This document shows positions 1-7,890 of a DNA stretch of 34,951 nt, piece by piece (positions within the stretch are counted from its first letter, which is position 1; the number at the start of each line of letters is the position of its first letter). A model generated the notes under the pieces. That model saw only the letters and a program-made list of their open reading frames with translations, was not told the origin of the DNA and searched no databases. The stretch comes from an uncultured Bacteroidia bacterium. GTDB lineage: Bacteria; Bacteroidota; Bacteroidia; Bacteroidales; F082. The stretch spans positions 1 through 34,951 of the forward strand of contig CADCJI010000029.1 in assembly GCA_902801625.1 (NCBI GenBank), given 5' to 3'. The translations under genes and the position numbers were made by a program.

Positions 1-1132
1 GGTGCGCACAAACAAAAAAATAGCGACAGCTGTTGCTGCATTGATACCCAATCGCATTAAGAAATGGATTGACTCGCGCTTTAATGCCGACGAAGCAGTA
101 TTACCTAATGATGCAGCATTCGACCAGATTCGCGCAGCCGTCAATCTTGTTCTCGCAGGACTTCTTGTTGCTCTCGGTACCAGCATGAAACTGCCGCTCT
201 CCACGACATACGTCACCTTTATGGTGGCCATGGGAACCTCGCTTGCCGACCGTGCATGGAGCCGCGAAAGTGCCGTGTTTCGAATTACAGGCGTATTGAG
301 TGTCATCGGCGGATGGTTTCTCACTGCTGGCGCGGCATTCATCTTGTGTTTCCTCGTCACCATTGTATTGCATTTTGGCTCGTTCGTGGCGATGTTTTTA
401 GCCATTGCGCTGGTTGTCGTGTTAATCATCCGAAGCAACCGACGCTTTGAAAAGAACAACAAGAGCAGTGAAACGGACGTGTTGTTTAAGGAAATCCTTC
501 GCACCAACGACAAAACTGAATGTTGGAAAATGCTTTGTAAACATGTGAACTATATCACCATAGACAACCTACAATTTGTGGTAAATCATTATGAGACATT
601 AACTACGGCTTTCTTATTGGAAGACTACCGTATGCTAAAGCATGCCGTTGTTCAGCTTGAGAGTCAACGAAAAGAGATTAAGCGACAAAGGCGGAAACAA
701 ATTATTGCTATGCGCCGTATAGACCCTGTGCTCAGCGTGGAAAAAGGCACATGGTACTTCCTCACGATCAATTCCCTCGCGCAAATGGTGTATTGTTTGA
801 AACGCATGGGTGAACCGTGCTTGGAACATGTAGGCAATAATTTTTGTCCAATTCCCATCAAATATGTCAACGAATTTTTCTCCCTACGCGATGAGATTGT
901 ACGCATTTTTAACCGAGCTATTCTTTCTAAAACCAGCAGCCAAATTCGCGATGACGCAGCAAAACTCCAAGCCACTCTTTCCGATTACCGTAATGTAATC
1001 ATTAAGGATATTCAAACAAAGCAACTCAACATAGAGAGCATGACCGTTTTCCTCAACCTTGTCCAGGAGTCACAGGAACTAGTCAGCGCCTTGCGCCATG
1101 CGATGAGAGGCAAAAACAAGTTTGAGGAATAG
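1..1132 (+). CDS. Inorganic phosphate transporter, PiT family, C-terminal part (5' end outside window)
   Basis: The reading frame is open from the first bases, so the true start lies upstream. The first ~150 visible residues hold hydrophobic membrane segments and the stretch TTYVTFMVAMGTSLADRAW, which matches the second PiT signature region of phosphate/sodium or phosphate/proton symporters. The remaining ~220 residues are charged and helical, ending near residue 376, and resemble the PhoU-like cytoplasmic extension found on Bacteroidetes PiT proteins. The likely role is low-affinity phosphate uptake across the inner membrane. The apparent GTG start at base 2 is an artefact of the cut. Confidence 0.85.
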   Translation, partial: VRTNKKIATAVAALIPNRIKKWIDSRFNADEAVLPNDAAFDQIRAAVNLVLAGLLVALGTSMKLPLSTTYVTFMVAMGTSLADRAWSRESAVFRITGVLSVIGGWFLTAGAAFILCFLVTIVLHFGSFVAMFLAIALVVVLIIRSNRRFEKNNKSSETDVLFKEILRTNDKTECWKMLCKHVNYITIDNLQFVVNHYETLTTAFLLEDYRMLKHAVVQLESQRKEIKRQRRKQIIAMRRIDPVLSVEKGTWYFLTINSLAQMVYCLKRMGEPCLEHVGNNFCPIPIKYVNEFFSLRDEIVRIFNRAILSKTSSQIRDDAAKLQATLSDYRNVIIKDIQTKQLNIESMTVFLNLVQESQELVSALRHAMRGKNKFEE

Positions 1133-1267
1133 GAAAAAAGCCACGAAAGCCTAACTGGCATAGTTCTTACAGATTCACCCTATGATTCGACTACCGACAC
1201 GCTCGCCGAATTCGGGTGCAAAAGTACGGAAAATCGCAAAAATGGTGTTCCTTGAGGATGAAAAAAA

Positions 1268-1302
1268 ATCCGCAACCCAAGCCTTTGCCCGAATTGCGGA
1301 TT
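1268..1302. repeat. Dispersed hairpin element, copy 1
   Basis: An imperfect palindrome beginning ATCCGCAAcCCAAGCC and ending GAATTGCGGATT. It is near-identical to elements at 3934-3970 and 5718-5752 and has the same orientation, with an A-run on its left side. Read on the minus strand it is a stem followed by a run of T, like an intrinsic terminator. Here, however, no minus-strand gene reads into it, since it sits between two plus-strand genes. Confidence 0.75.
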
Positions 1303-1332
1303 CCATATTATCGACGGTTTCATCAAATGTAG

Positions 1333-1340
1333 TATTTTTG
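1333..1340 (+). promoter_or_regulatory. Bacteroidetes -7 box for the NifX-like gene
   Basis: TATTTTTG matches the TAnnTTTG consensus of the Bacteroidetes primary sigma factor and lies 24 bases before the ATG at 1365. I saw no clear -33 TTTG at the usual spacing. Confidence 0.55.
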
Positions 1341-1364
1341 CCGCAAATTTTAAAACCGATCATC

Positions 1365-1724
1365 ATGAATCAAAGAATAGCCATCCCCTCCAATGAGGGT
1401 ATATTGTGGCAGCACTTCGGAAAGGCTCCACAAGTCACAATTTTCAACGTCGAAGACGGAAATATTGTCGATTCAAAGGTGCTGCAAGCACCAGAGCATG
1501 AGCACGGTGCGATGCCGAGGTTCCTGGCCGAACAGGGCTGCACCGATGTGCTTTGCGGTGGATTGGGCCAAGGTGCCGTTAACATGCTGAACCAGTTAGG
1601 CATCCGCATCCATGCTGGCGCTCCCGAACTTCCCGTGGAGCAGGTGCTGGCCATGTTCCTCGACGGCACCATCGTTTATGGTGACCCCAGCTGCCACCAT
1701 CATTGCGAGGGGCATCACCATTAA
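1365..1724 (+). CDS. NifB/NifX-type dinitrogenase iron-molybdenum cofactor family protein
   Basis: A 119-residue protein of the NifX/NafY/VnfX-like fold (Fe-Mo cofactor biosynthesis family, PF02579). It starts with the typical MNQRIAIPSNEG, has a central GGLGQGAVNML segment and ends in a His-rich tail (SCHHHCEGHHH) that probably binds metal. Small members of this family are common in anaerobes without nitrogenase and have no firm role; iron-sulfur or metal cluster carriage is usually proposed. I chose the ATG at 1365 because the upstream frame runs through a repeat and a promoter. It stands alone, converging on the M13 peptidase gene. Confidence 0.85.
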   Translation: MNQRIAIPSNEGILWQHFGKAPQVTIFNVEDGNIVDSKVLQAPEHEHGAMPRFLAEQGCTDVLCGGLGQGAVNMLNQLGIRIHAGAPELPVEQVLAMFLDGTIVYGDPSCHHHCEGHHH

Positions 1725-1758
1725 AAAAGCCGCAGCTCAATAGCCACGGCTTGATGGT
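1717..1758. terminator. Bidirectional terminator between NifX-like and M13 peptidase genes
   Basis: The inverted repeat ACCAT...AAGCCG / CGGCTT...ATGGT surrounds a short loop, with A-runs and T-runs suited to both strands. It lies between two convergent genes and overlaps the 3' end of the NifX-like gene. Confidence 0.6.
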
Positions 1759-1784
1759 AAAAAAATAGCTTGTTTTTCTCTTCT

Positions 1785-3833
1785 CTACCAAATGGCAGCT
1801 CTTTCATCAGGAGCGATATACATCTTGCTTCCTTCTGGGATGTCGAAGGCCTCGTAAAAGTGCGACATCGAGCGGAGGGCGCAGTTCACACGGGCTTCGG
1901 CAGGAGAATGCACATCCTCCTTCAACTTGCGTTCAAGGGCTTTGTCACGGATATTGGTGCGCCATACGGTGCCGTAACTGATAAAGAAGCGCTGGGCAGG
2001 CGTGAAGCCGTCAATGGGTTTGTTGGCTTTGGCCTCGTCAGTCATCTGGTAGGCATCCCAAGCCACATTCAGCCCTCCCAGGTCGGCGATGTTTTCGCCC
2101 AAGGTCAGTTCGCCGTTGATGTGGTGCCCCCTCAGCTCGAATTCGTCGAACAGCTTCACCAGTTGCTTGGTGCATTCGGTGAACTTGGCATCGTCTTCTT
2201 CGGTCCACCAGTTATTGAGGTTGCCTTTTTCGTCGAACATACGCCCCATGTTGTCGAAGCCGTGAGTCATCTCGTGGCCAATGATCGCGCCGATGGCTCC
2301 GTAGTTGACGGCATCGTCGGCATCCATGTTAAAGAACGGAGGCTGAAGGATGGCTGCCGGGAACACGATCTCATTCAATTCAGGGTTGTAGTAAGCGTTG
2401 ACTTCCTGCGGAGTCATATTCCATTTTTCCTTGTCAACAGGCTTGCCTATTTTGTCCATGTCTCTCTCATGAATGAAACGCTCAGCGCGGCGTACGTTTT
2501 GGAAGTAGGACTCGGGCGTGACTTCATACTTGCTGTAGTCCAACCACTTGTCGGGATAGCCTATCTTCACACTGTAGCAGTCGAGCTTGTGAATGGCTCG
2601 GGCTTTGGTCTCATCGCTCATCCAATCGACGTTCTTGATGCGTTCCCGCAATGCCAAGCGCAGGTTGCCGACAAGGTTAATCATGCGTTCCTTGGCTTCG
2701 GCAGGGAAGTACCTTTCCACATAGAGTTGGCCGATGGCTTCGCCCAAATAGTCCGAAGTCTTGTCAAGCACACGACGCCAGCGGGGGTTCTGCTCTTCTA
2801 CGTCATAGAGGTATTTTTTATAGAAGTTGAAGTCTTCGGTGACGAGGTCATCGCTAAGTCGAGGGGCACTCTCTGTGATGACCACCCATCGCATGTAGTC
2901 CTTGATGGTGCCGAGGTCGGTGTTGAGGAGGAGGCCATTGAGGGCGGTGAAGAAGTCGGGAGAGGCCACGTTGAGGCTGTCGAAGGCCGGTGCTCCGATG
3001 GCATGGAAGTAGTTGTCCCAGCTGAAGTCGGGCATGGAGGCCTGAAGTTCCTGGCGACTTTTCAGGTGATAGAGGTTGTTGGGGTCGAGGCATTCCTCGA
3101 TGGGCATGGAGTTTTTGGCGAGTTCGGTCTCAAAATCAAAGACATGCTGAGCTTTTTCCGATGCTAGAGCAGCCTCGGTGCCGGTAAGCTGGAACATATT
3201 GGCGATGTGTTCGACATACTTGTCACGCATTTCCTGTAGTTCTTCAACAAGATACAAATCGCGGTCGGGGAGTCCGAGGTCGGCTTGGAAGACCAGCATG
3301 ATGACCCTGTCGGCGTTTTTCCAATCGGTGTAGCTGCCCGCTTGAAAGAAAGGCCAGCCAAATCCTTCATAGTGGAGCATCCCAATCAGTTCAGGAAGTT
3401 GCGACTTGTCACTCATTTGGTCAATTTGGTCGAAATAGGGCAACAACTCGCTGCAGCCGCGTTGGTTGATAGCTACGGTGTCCATGCCCGCATTGTAAAA
3501 GTCGCGGATCTTCTGGGTCACGCTGCCTTGCTCGGCATTTTTATCATGCGTAACCTCATCGATGATGGCTTTGATCTGCAACTCAGTGCGTTCGTCAACC
3601 TCGTAGGAGGCACTGTAGGCGGAATACGTCTCGGGAATCGGGTTGTTTTTCAGCCAGTTGTTGTTGCAATAGCGATAGAAGTCGTCCGCGGGATTGATGG
3701 TGGTGTCCATGTTGCTCAACTCAATAGCTGGAACAACTTCTCTCTCGGGTTGAGGCGTTTCTACTGTCTTCTGTGCGCAGCCTGCTGCCATGATGCATGA
3801 TACCAGAATGGCGATTGCGTTTGCTTTTTTCAT
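1785..3833 (-). CDS. M13 (neprilysin/PepO) family zinc metallopeptidase, lipoprotein
   Basis: A 682-residue protein with a lipoprotein signal peptide (MKKANAIAILVSCIMAAGC, lipidated Cys at about residue 19), so probably anchored in the envelope facing the periplasm or surface. The catalytic M13 signature GHEMTHGFDN lies near residue 520, followed about 60 residues later by ENIADLGG, which supplies the third zinc ligand. An N-terminal M13_N domain spans roughly residues 45-430, and the NAYYNPELNEIVFPA segment is typical of the family. The expected role is endopeptidase cleavage of oligopeptides. I chose the ATG at 3833 over the upstream TTG at 3857 because it places the signal peptide at the N terminus. 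It is monocistronic. Confidence 0.93.
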   Translation of the reverse strand: MKKANAIAILVSCIMAAGCAQKTVETPQPEREVVPAIELSNMDTTINPADDFYRYCNNNWLKNNPIPETYSAYSASYEVDERTELQIKAIIDEVTHDKNAEQGSVTQKIRDFYNAGMDTVAINQRGCSELLPYFDQIDQMSDKSQLPELIGMLHYEGFGWPFFQAGSYTDWKNADRVIMLVFQADLGLPDRDLYLVEELQEMRDKYVEHIANMFQLTGTEAALASEKAQHVFDFETELAKNSMPIEECLDPNNLYHLKSRQELQASMPDFSWDNYFHAIGAPAFDSLNVASPDFFTALNGLLLNTDLGTIKDYMRWVVITESAPRLSDDLVTEDFNFYKKYLYDVEEQNPRWRRVLDKTSDYLGEAIGQLYVERYFPAEAKERMINLVGNLRLALRERIKNVDWMSDETKARAIHKLDCYSVKIGYPDKWLDYSKYEVTPESYFQNVRRAERFIHERDMDKIGKPVDKEKWNMTPQEVNAYYNPELNEIVFPAAILQPPFFNMDADDAVNYGAIGAIIGHEMTHGFDNMGRMFDEKGNLNNWWTEEDDAKFTECTKQLVKLFDEFELRGHHINGELTLGENIADLGGLNVAWDAYQMTDEAKANKPIDGFTPAQRFFISYGTVWRTNIRDKALERKLKEDVHSPAEARVNCALRSMSHFYEAFDIPEGSKMYIAPDERAAIW

Positions 3834-3918
3834 ATTGATAGAGGTTTTGTTTTTCAATACTATTAATACGGAATTGATTCGAAAAAGTTACAGTTTTTAT
3901 AAAACATCTTTTCGGCTA

Positions 3919-3926
3919 CAAAAGTA
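3919..3926 (-). promoter_or_regulatory. -7 box for the M13 peptidase gene
   Basis: On the minus strand the sequence reads TACTTTTG, matching TAnnTTTG. It lies immediately after the hairpin/T-run element that ends the preceding HXXEE gene, leaving a leader of about 80 bases. Confidence 0.5.
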
Positions 3927-3933
3927 CAAAAAA

Positions 3934-3970
3934 TTCCGCAACCCAAGCCTGAGGCCTGAATTGCGGATTT
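3934..3970 (-). terminator. Dispersed hairpin element, copy 2, probable terminator of the HXXEE gene
   Basis: Same element as at 1268 and 5718: CCGCAAcCCAAGCCT ... TGAATTGCGGATT. This copy has an extra inner stem (GCCT/AGGC). On the minus strand the stem is followed by TTTTTT, and it lies 45 bases after the stop codon of the HXXEE gene, so an intrinsic terminator role fits well here. Confidence 0.7.
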
Positions 3971-4014
3971 CTCAAGATTACTTTTTTTGTTGCAATTAAC
4001 TGCCTCAAACTGTA

Positions 4015-4653
4015 TCACTCACTACCAGTTTTGCCAAAACGCTCCTTCATGAATCGTTTTACGGAGGCGATTCTCTCCGCCATCGGCTTGTCAAGCATAC
4101 TTTGGAATAGTATCTCCATGCAAAGAAAACACCCGAGGAAACAAAGCACACCCCAAAGCCACTGAATGCGGTCATACTCAATGTTACTGTTGATGACGAC
4201 GATAGACCAGATTGCGTATGCGCTCATCAGCATAGCCGTCCACCATCCTGGCGTCACGCTGCGCAATTGAAACATCACAATCCCCCAGTTATGCACAAAA
4301 CCCTCGAAGATACAGAGGATGATCACAGCAAATGTCAGCCATAACTTCTCCGGCCAGATGAGTGCGGCTGAAAAGGCAAGTGTGATGTATAGTGCCTGCG
4401 CGATATGAGTTACACCAGGTATGAGTGTGCGCCAGTCGATTTGTAGCAACCGACCAGCCATCAGGTCAAGGAACCTGCCCTTGTACCCCTCCTCGTACTC
4501 ATGGATAATCAGCAACGCATACATTCCGAGCGTGAGTTTTTGCACTAATGCGAGACCTGACCAGTTGAATGCTGCCCAGACTGCCCATCCGAGGAAAACA
4601 AGTGTCATCAGATGGATGTTGTTTTTCAACAGAAACAGACCGAATTTTTTCAT
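4015..4653 (-). CDS. HXXEE domain membrane protein
   Basis: A 212-residue integral membrane protein. The motif IIHEYEEGYK, near residues 49-58, is the HxxEE signature that gives this family its name. About five or six hydrophobic segments are visible. Family members are uncharacterised small membrane proteins; the conserved His and two Glu in a membrane helix suggest metal binding or hydrolase chemistry, but that is inference. The gene is divergent from an AraC-type regulator (start 4813), which makes it a plausible target of that regulator. A weak -7 box (CAATTTTG on the minus strand, 4682-4689) precedes it. Confidence 0.8.
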   Translation of the reverse strand: MKKFGLFLLKNNIHLMTLVFLGWAVWAAFNWSGLALVQKLTLGMYALLIIHEYEEGYKGRFLDLMAGRLLQIDWRTLIPGVTHIAQALYITLAFSAALIWPEKLWLTFAVIILCIFEGFVHNWGIVMFQLRSVTPGWWTAMLMSAYAIWSIVVINSNIEYDRIQWLWGVLCFLGCFLCMEILFQSMLDKPMAERIASVKRFMKERFGKTGSE

Positions 4654-4812
4654 ACCAAGCGTATTTAATGATTAGACGGCGCAAAATTGCCGCTTTTATG
4701 GCAAAGAGAGTTGTCTTTTGCAAGGTATTTATGTACTATTTCAACGAAAATTTTGTTTATTTATGCTAAAATGCAAAAAATGTAGTACCTTTACACCGAA
4801 ATTCGATTGGAT

Positions 4813-5664
4813 ATGCGTCCGACTAATGTTACATTGCGTCCCGAATTGATGCACACACTGACTCGTCAGAACGATGAAGTCTTCGTGTCATCAGACTTAG
4901 TGATGATGCACTCTCTTCATTCGTTGTTACAGACTCCCATGCGGCAGATGATACGCACTCCGCAATATGTAGAGATGGGCAGAGTAATCCTAGTGAGTGC
5001 CGGGCAAGCCACCTACGACATCAATCTTGTGCCGTATCAGTTGAAGGCAAATGATGTGTGGGTGATTCCTCAAAACAGTTACATCAGCCTAACGGAATTG
5101 TCCGATGATTTTGACGGCATGGCATTGTCATTCCAACATCTGCCTGTCGGTTTCGACAAATGTGCGCTTCTTCATCTTAATGTCGAGGATTACTGCCGGA
5201 TACAGAGTTATTTGGAATTGGTTTGGCAGGTGGTGCGCAGCCGCTATGACCAACATACGATTGAGCACCTGCAAATTGCTTTGATGTATGATTTGATGCG
5301 GTTGCGAGCCGACACGACCAAACCGTGCACTGCCGCACAGACGCATGGCGAACAGATTGTGCAACGGTTTTTGGATCTTTTGGGGCTGAGCGACCCGTTG
5401 CCGCGCAATGTGAAAGCGTATGCGCAAAAGTTGTGCATCACCCCTAACCATTTGTCTGCCGTCATCCGACAGCAGACAGGCAAGAGCGTCATGGACTGGT
5501 TGGATGCCAACTGCGTCCTTCGTGCGCAGGTGATGCTCAAACATAGTGATATGCCAGTGTGTGATATTGCTTGTCAGTTAGGTTTTCAAAGTGCCACATT
5601 CTTCTCCAGGTACTTCCGTCGTGAGACAGGCATGACACCAAGCGAATATCGGGAAACTGGGTGA
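4813..5664 (+). CDS. AraC family transcriptional regulator
   Basis: A 283-residue protein with an N-terminal cupin-like sensing domain (about residues 10-150) and a C-terminal double helix-turn-helix. The AraC signature is clear near the end: LGFQSATFFSRYFRRETGMTPSEYR. This layout is typical of Bacteroidetes regulators responding to small molecules; the ligand is unknown. The ATG at 4813 was preferred over the TTG at 4807. A near-consensus -7 box TACCTTTA sits at 4787-4794. It is divergent from the HXXEE gene, with 159 bases between the start codons. Confidence 0.9.
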   Translation: MRPTNVTLRPELMHTLTRQNDEVFVSSDLVMMHSLHSLLQTPMRQMIRTPQYVEMGRVILVSAGQATYDINLVPYQLKANDVWVIPQNSYISLTELSDDFDGMALSFQHLPVGFDKCALLHLNVEDYCRIQSYLELVWQVVRSRYDQHTIEHLQIALMYDLMRLRADTTKPCTAAQTHGEQIVQRFLDLLGLSDPLPRNVKAYAQKLCITPNHLSAVIRQQTGKSVMDWLDANCVLRAQVMLKHSDMPVCDIACQLGFQSATFFSRYFRRETGMTPSEYRETG

Positions 5665-5717
5665 TGTGAGCAGAACCACTTGCTGAAATATACTTGCTGT
5701 TCCCTTTGAACGGAAAA

Positions 5718-5752
5718 ATCCGCAATCCAAGCCTTTGTCTGAATTGCGGATT
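5718..5752. terminator. Dispersed hairpin element, copy 3
   Basis: A perfect 9-bp outer stem (ATCCGCAAT / ATTGCGGAT) encloses a loop whose sequence (CCAAGCCTTTGTCTGA) is also conserved in copies 1 and 2. It lies between the convergent AraC and TIGR04076 genes and touches the stop codon of the latter. A-run on the left and TTTATC on the right would allow termination in either direction. Confidence 0.7.
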
Positions 5753-6099
5753 TATCTTTCTATTGGCGTATATTCAATCTTGGCTTCCTCATCAGTCGCT
5801 TCAAGTTTCATAATCACAGGGCGCAGACCGTCATTGCAGCTGACAATGGCCACGCCAGGTTCTTTAATCCAATCACCATAATAGAATAGTCCTTTATCTG
5901 CACCATGAGCCAGGGCAAACACATACTGATAGATGGCTTTCCATGCTTCATCACAAAAACCTTCAGGCTTTGCATAGTCAGCGTAAAACACATCACCTAC
6001 CTTCATCATCGGACATGCTTTCAGGCCGCAGATGCCATATTCCTTTGCCAAGTCCTCATTCAGCATCGTTTTGAGGATGGTAATCTTAACTTTCTTCAT
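5752..6099 (-). CDS. TIGR04076 family protein
   Basis: A 115-residue protein matching the pattern of the TIGR04076 family: an N-terminal VKITILKTMLNEDL segment, a Cys-bearing region (GICGLKACPMMKVGD), FCDEAWKAIYQYVFALAHG, and a C-terminal CNDGLRPVIMKL. Function is unknown; the paired cysteines suggest metal or redox chemistry. It follows the VOC gene by 8 bases on the same strand, so the two are probably co-transcribed. Confidence 0.8.
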   Translation of the reverse strand: MKKVKITILKTMLNEDLAKEYGICGLKACPMMKVGDVFYADYAKPEGFCDEAWKAIYQYVFALAHGADKGLFYYGDWIKEPGVAIVSCNDGLRPVIMKLEATDEEAKIEYTPIER

Positions 6100-6107
6100 A
6101 ATAGGTT

Positions 6108-6497
6108 TTACTTTTCATATAATTCAATGGGCAGTCCGTCAGGATCTTGAAAGAAGAGGAACTGCTTGCCAGTGTACTCGTCTATCCTAATCTGTTCGTG
6201 TGTAATCCCCTGTGCATCTAATTCACCGATGGCTGCTGCTATGTTGTCGACTTCAAAAGCCAAATGTCGCATACCAGCGGCTTCTGGATGCGTCAATCGG
6301 CGCGGTGGTGAAGGAAAAGAGAATAACTCGATGATATAATCGTGGTCAAGAGCGAGGTCGGTTTTGTATGACTGACGCTCGGCACGATAATGTTCAGCAA
6401 TAACCTTGAATCCGAGGACTCGTGTATAGAAATCCAAACTCTTCTGATAGTCGGAGCAGATGATGGCGATATGGTGTACTTTGTTTAGATGTAGCAT
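6108..6497 (-). CDS. VOC superfamily protein, YaeR/SMU1112c-like glyoxalase
   Basis: A 129-residue vicinal-oxygen-chelate protein: MLHLNKVHHIAIICSDYQKS (first beta strand with metal-binding His), FYTRVLGF, a central RHLAFEVDNI (second metal His region) and terminal QDPDGLPIELYEK with the final metal-binding Glu. This combination is typical of the YaeR-like subgroup, whose substrate is not settled. The upstream in-frame extension to 6605 reads through the promoter region and was rejected; the ATG at 6497 gives the family's usual N terminus. It is the first gene of a pair with TIGR04076. Confidence 0.87.
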   Translation of the reverse strand: MLHLNKVHHIAIICSDYQKSLDFYTRVLGFKVIAEHYRAERQSYKTDLALDHDYIIELFSFPSPPRRLTHPEAAGMRHLAFEVDNIAAAIGELDAQGITHEQIRIDEYTGKQFLFFQDPDGLPIELYEK

Positions 6498-6524
6498 GGT
6501 TTTATCTGTTTCGCAATTCGGCTG

Positions 6525-6532
6525 CAAAGTTA
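6525..6532 (-). promoter_or_regulatory. -7 box for VOC-TIGR04076
   Basis: On the minus strand the sequence reads TAACTTTG, matching TAnnTTTG, about 28 bases upstream of the VOC start codon. Confidence 0.5.
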
Positions 6533-6614
6533 ATAAAAAACAATCCATAAACGGGTCGAAGGTGGATGTGTCGGGAAAGTGGAGGTGGCCGCTTTTCCGT
6601 TTCATTGAAACGAG

Positions 6615-6959
6615 TCAAGAGAAAAATTCATTTATTTCATTTTTTTTCTTTTTCGGCTTCGGCTGTGGCAATGCATTACAAGTCTCGCGGACAAGCGCCG
6701 ACAAATAATCCCTGTCGTCCACATCTTCAATGAAGAAATAGTCTTTCGCACCGTCGTAAGGGGGACGCATTTCGACGCTGCGCAATAGCGAACGGCCTGC
6801 CTCGGTCGGTTTCAGGTAGAAACGGTTGTCGCAGACGAGGCCAAAGATCACGCCGTCGCAATAGATGCCGTAGTCGCCAAACATCTTTTTCACCGTAATC
6901 TCGCCTGCACCTGCGCATTGGTCGGCGATATATTGAACGAAGTCGGGGTTGCTTGCCAT
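6615..6959 (-). CDS. TfoX N-terminal domain protein
   Basis: A 114-residue protein with the TfoX/Sxy N-terminal domain: MFGDYGIYCDGVIFGLVCDNRFYLK is the hallmark region (residues about 26-50), followed by RPPYDGAKDYFFIED. Only the N-terminal domain is present; the C-terminal helix-hairpin-helix-like TfoX domain is missing, and the tail is a Lys-rich stretch (PKPKKKKN). Stand-alone TfoX-N proteins are widespread and of unknown function; a role in competence should not be assumed. The ATG at 6959 was chosen from the MASNPDFVQYI start typical for the family. Confidence 0.87.
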   Translation of the reverse strand: MASNPDFVQYIADQCAGAGEITVKKMFGDYGIYCDGVIFGLVCDNRFYLKPTEAGRSLLRSVEMRPPYDGAKDYFFIEDVDDRDYLSALVRETCNALPQPKPKKKKNEINEFFS

Positions 6960-6986
6960 GGTGTATGGTTGTCTTTTGTGATTGCG

Positions 6987-7023
6987 CAAAGGTACGAATA
7001 TTCGCAATAAACCACTATCTTTG
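6987..7023. promoter_or_regulatory. Divergent -7 boxes of the TfoX-like and acetyltransferase genes
   Basis: The minus-strand box TACCTTTG (6987-6994) faces the TfoX-like gene with a leader of about 28 bases. The plus-strand box TATCTTTG (7016-7023) faces the acetyltransferase gene with about 15 bases before its GTG. Confidence 0.5.
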
Positions 7024-7038
7024 CCAAAAATATCCCTT

Positions 7039-7483
7039 GTGCAAAACCTCATCATCAGACCCATTACTATTGAGCATTTGGACCAATATGGCACCATCTA
7101 TGCGGCGGCGTTTTCGGGCGAGCCGTGGAACGACAACTGGTCGGTGGAAGACGCCACCATCCATGTTCGTGAACTGATTGAAAGTCAACAGCATTATGGT
7201 TTGGAATGTGTTGTGGATGGAGAAGTGGTTGGCTTCATTTTGGGTACTTCCATGCTGTTCCATTATGGCCGCACCTTCGAGATCAACGACCTTGCCGTTG
7301 CGCCCCAATACCAACGACAAGGCATCGCCAGCCGTTTGCTTGGAGCAATGTCTCACCGACCTCAAGTCACAAGGCATTGTAGGTTTCCATCTGATTACCG
7401 CTCGCGAAGGTGTCTTGCCCGCTTTCTATGAAAGATTCGGCTTCAAGAAAGAGGAGCGGGTGATGCTGATGGGGAAGGAGTAA
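7039..7483 (+). pseudogene. GNAT N-acetyltransferase, frameshifted
   Basis: The first frame codes for a GNAT N-terminal half (RPITIEHLDQYGTIYAAAFS ... EINDLAVAPQYQRQGIASRLL), including the acetyl-CoA binding Q-R-Q-G-I-A loop. After about base 7340 the homologous continuation moves one frame forward (LEQCLTDLKSQGIVGFHLIT ... FYERFGFKKEERVM), which is the C-terminal half of the same fold. One extra base around 7338-7341, in the run tttgcttgg, explains the break. The start is probably the GTG at 7039, placed just after a good -7 box. It is either a recent pseudogene or a sequencing or assembly error; the rest of the protein looks intact. Confidence 0.8.
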
Positions 7484-7496
7484 TCAAAAAAAGCTA

Positions 7497-7504
7497 TATC
7501 TTTG
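7497..7504 (+). promoter_or_regulatory. -7 box for the CxxC protein / TonB receptor operon
   Basis: TATCTTTG matches TAnnTTTG exactly and lies 21 bases before the ATG at 7526, just after the stop of the frameshifted acetyltransferase. Confidence 0.55.
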
Positions 7505-7525
7505 CCCCGTCGAAAGTTGGCAGAA

Positions 7526-7840
7526 ATGAAGCGATACAAAAATAAGATAGCGTTATTCCTATTGGCCGTCTATCTGCCAATGTGGTTGCTGTCGTCGTTT
7601 CATGTCCATGCTTATCCCTTGAAAGCTGCGGATGCAATTGAAGAGCAACATTCATCGATAATGGATGAAGACGGGTGTTTGCTTTGCCAGTTCCAGCAAC
7701 TAGCTTATGAGGAATCTCCACAAGTGGTTGTGACGGTCAATCTGCCGGAAACCAGGGTGGAACCTATTCCTATGGTTCAAGATGTTGCTTCAGCTTTCGA
7801 ACAACCATCCTCATCACGCGCCCCACCCGTCTTGTTGTAA
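7526..7840 (+). CDS. Small exported or membrane-anchored protein with HVH and CxxC motifs
   Basis: A 104-residue protein with a Lys-rich N terminus and one hydrophobic segment (IALFLLAVYLPMWLL, residues about 7-21) serving as signal peptide or anchor. Directly after it come HVHAY and then a CLLCQF motif near residues 52-57; the C-terminal half is Pro-rich and low in features. I do not recognise a named family. It lies 50 bases before a TonB-dependent receptor on the same strand, in a common promoter arrangement, so it probably works in the same uptake process. The His and Cys motifs suggest metal or redox handling in the periplasm, which is inference. Confidence 0.7.
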   Translation: MKRYKNKIALFLLAVYLPMWLLSSFHVHAYPLKAADAIEEQHSSIMDEDGCLLCQFQQLAYEESPQVVVTVNLPETRVEPIPMVQDVASAFEQPSSSRAPPVLL

Positions 7841-7890
7841 ATACCAGAGAATCAATTTACTGTATTTATAACTTAACAACAAGACTAAAA

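Noticed and set aside
1365-1724. Evidence of nitrogen fixation
   Set aside because: A lone NifX-like protein without nitrogenase genes is common in anaerobes and does not indicate nitrogen fixation.
1770-3167. Long open frame (465 codons) on the plus strand
   Set aside because: It lies opposite the M13 peptidase gene, whose catalytic motifs are clear on the minus strand. Its translation shows no domain and is an antisense shadow.
6615-6959. Competence regulator TfoX
   Set aside because: Only the N-terminal domain is present, and no competence genes are nearby, so that function cannot be claimed.
7330-7350. Programmed +1 frameshift in the acetyltransferase gene
   Set aside because: No stop codon or slippery context at the break; a single-base insertion or sequencing error is simpler.
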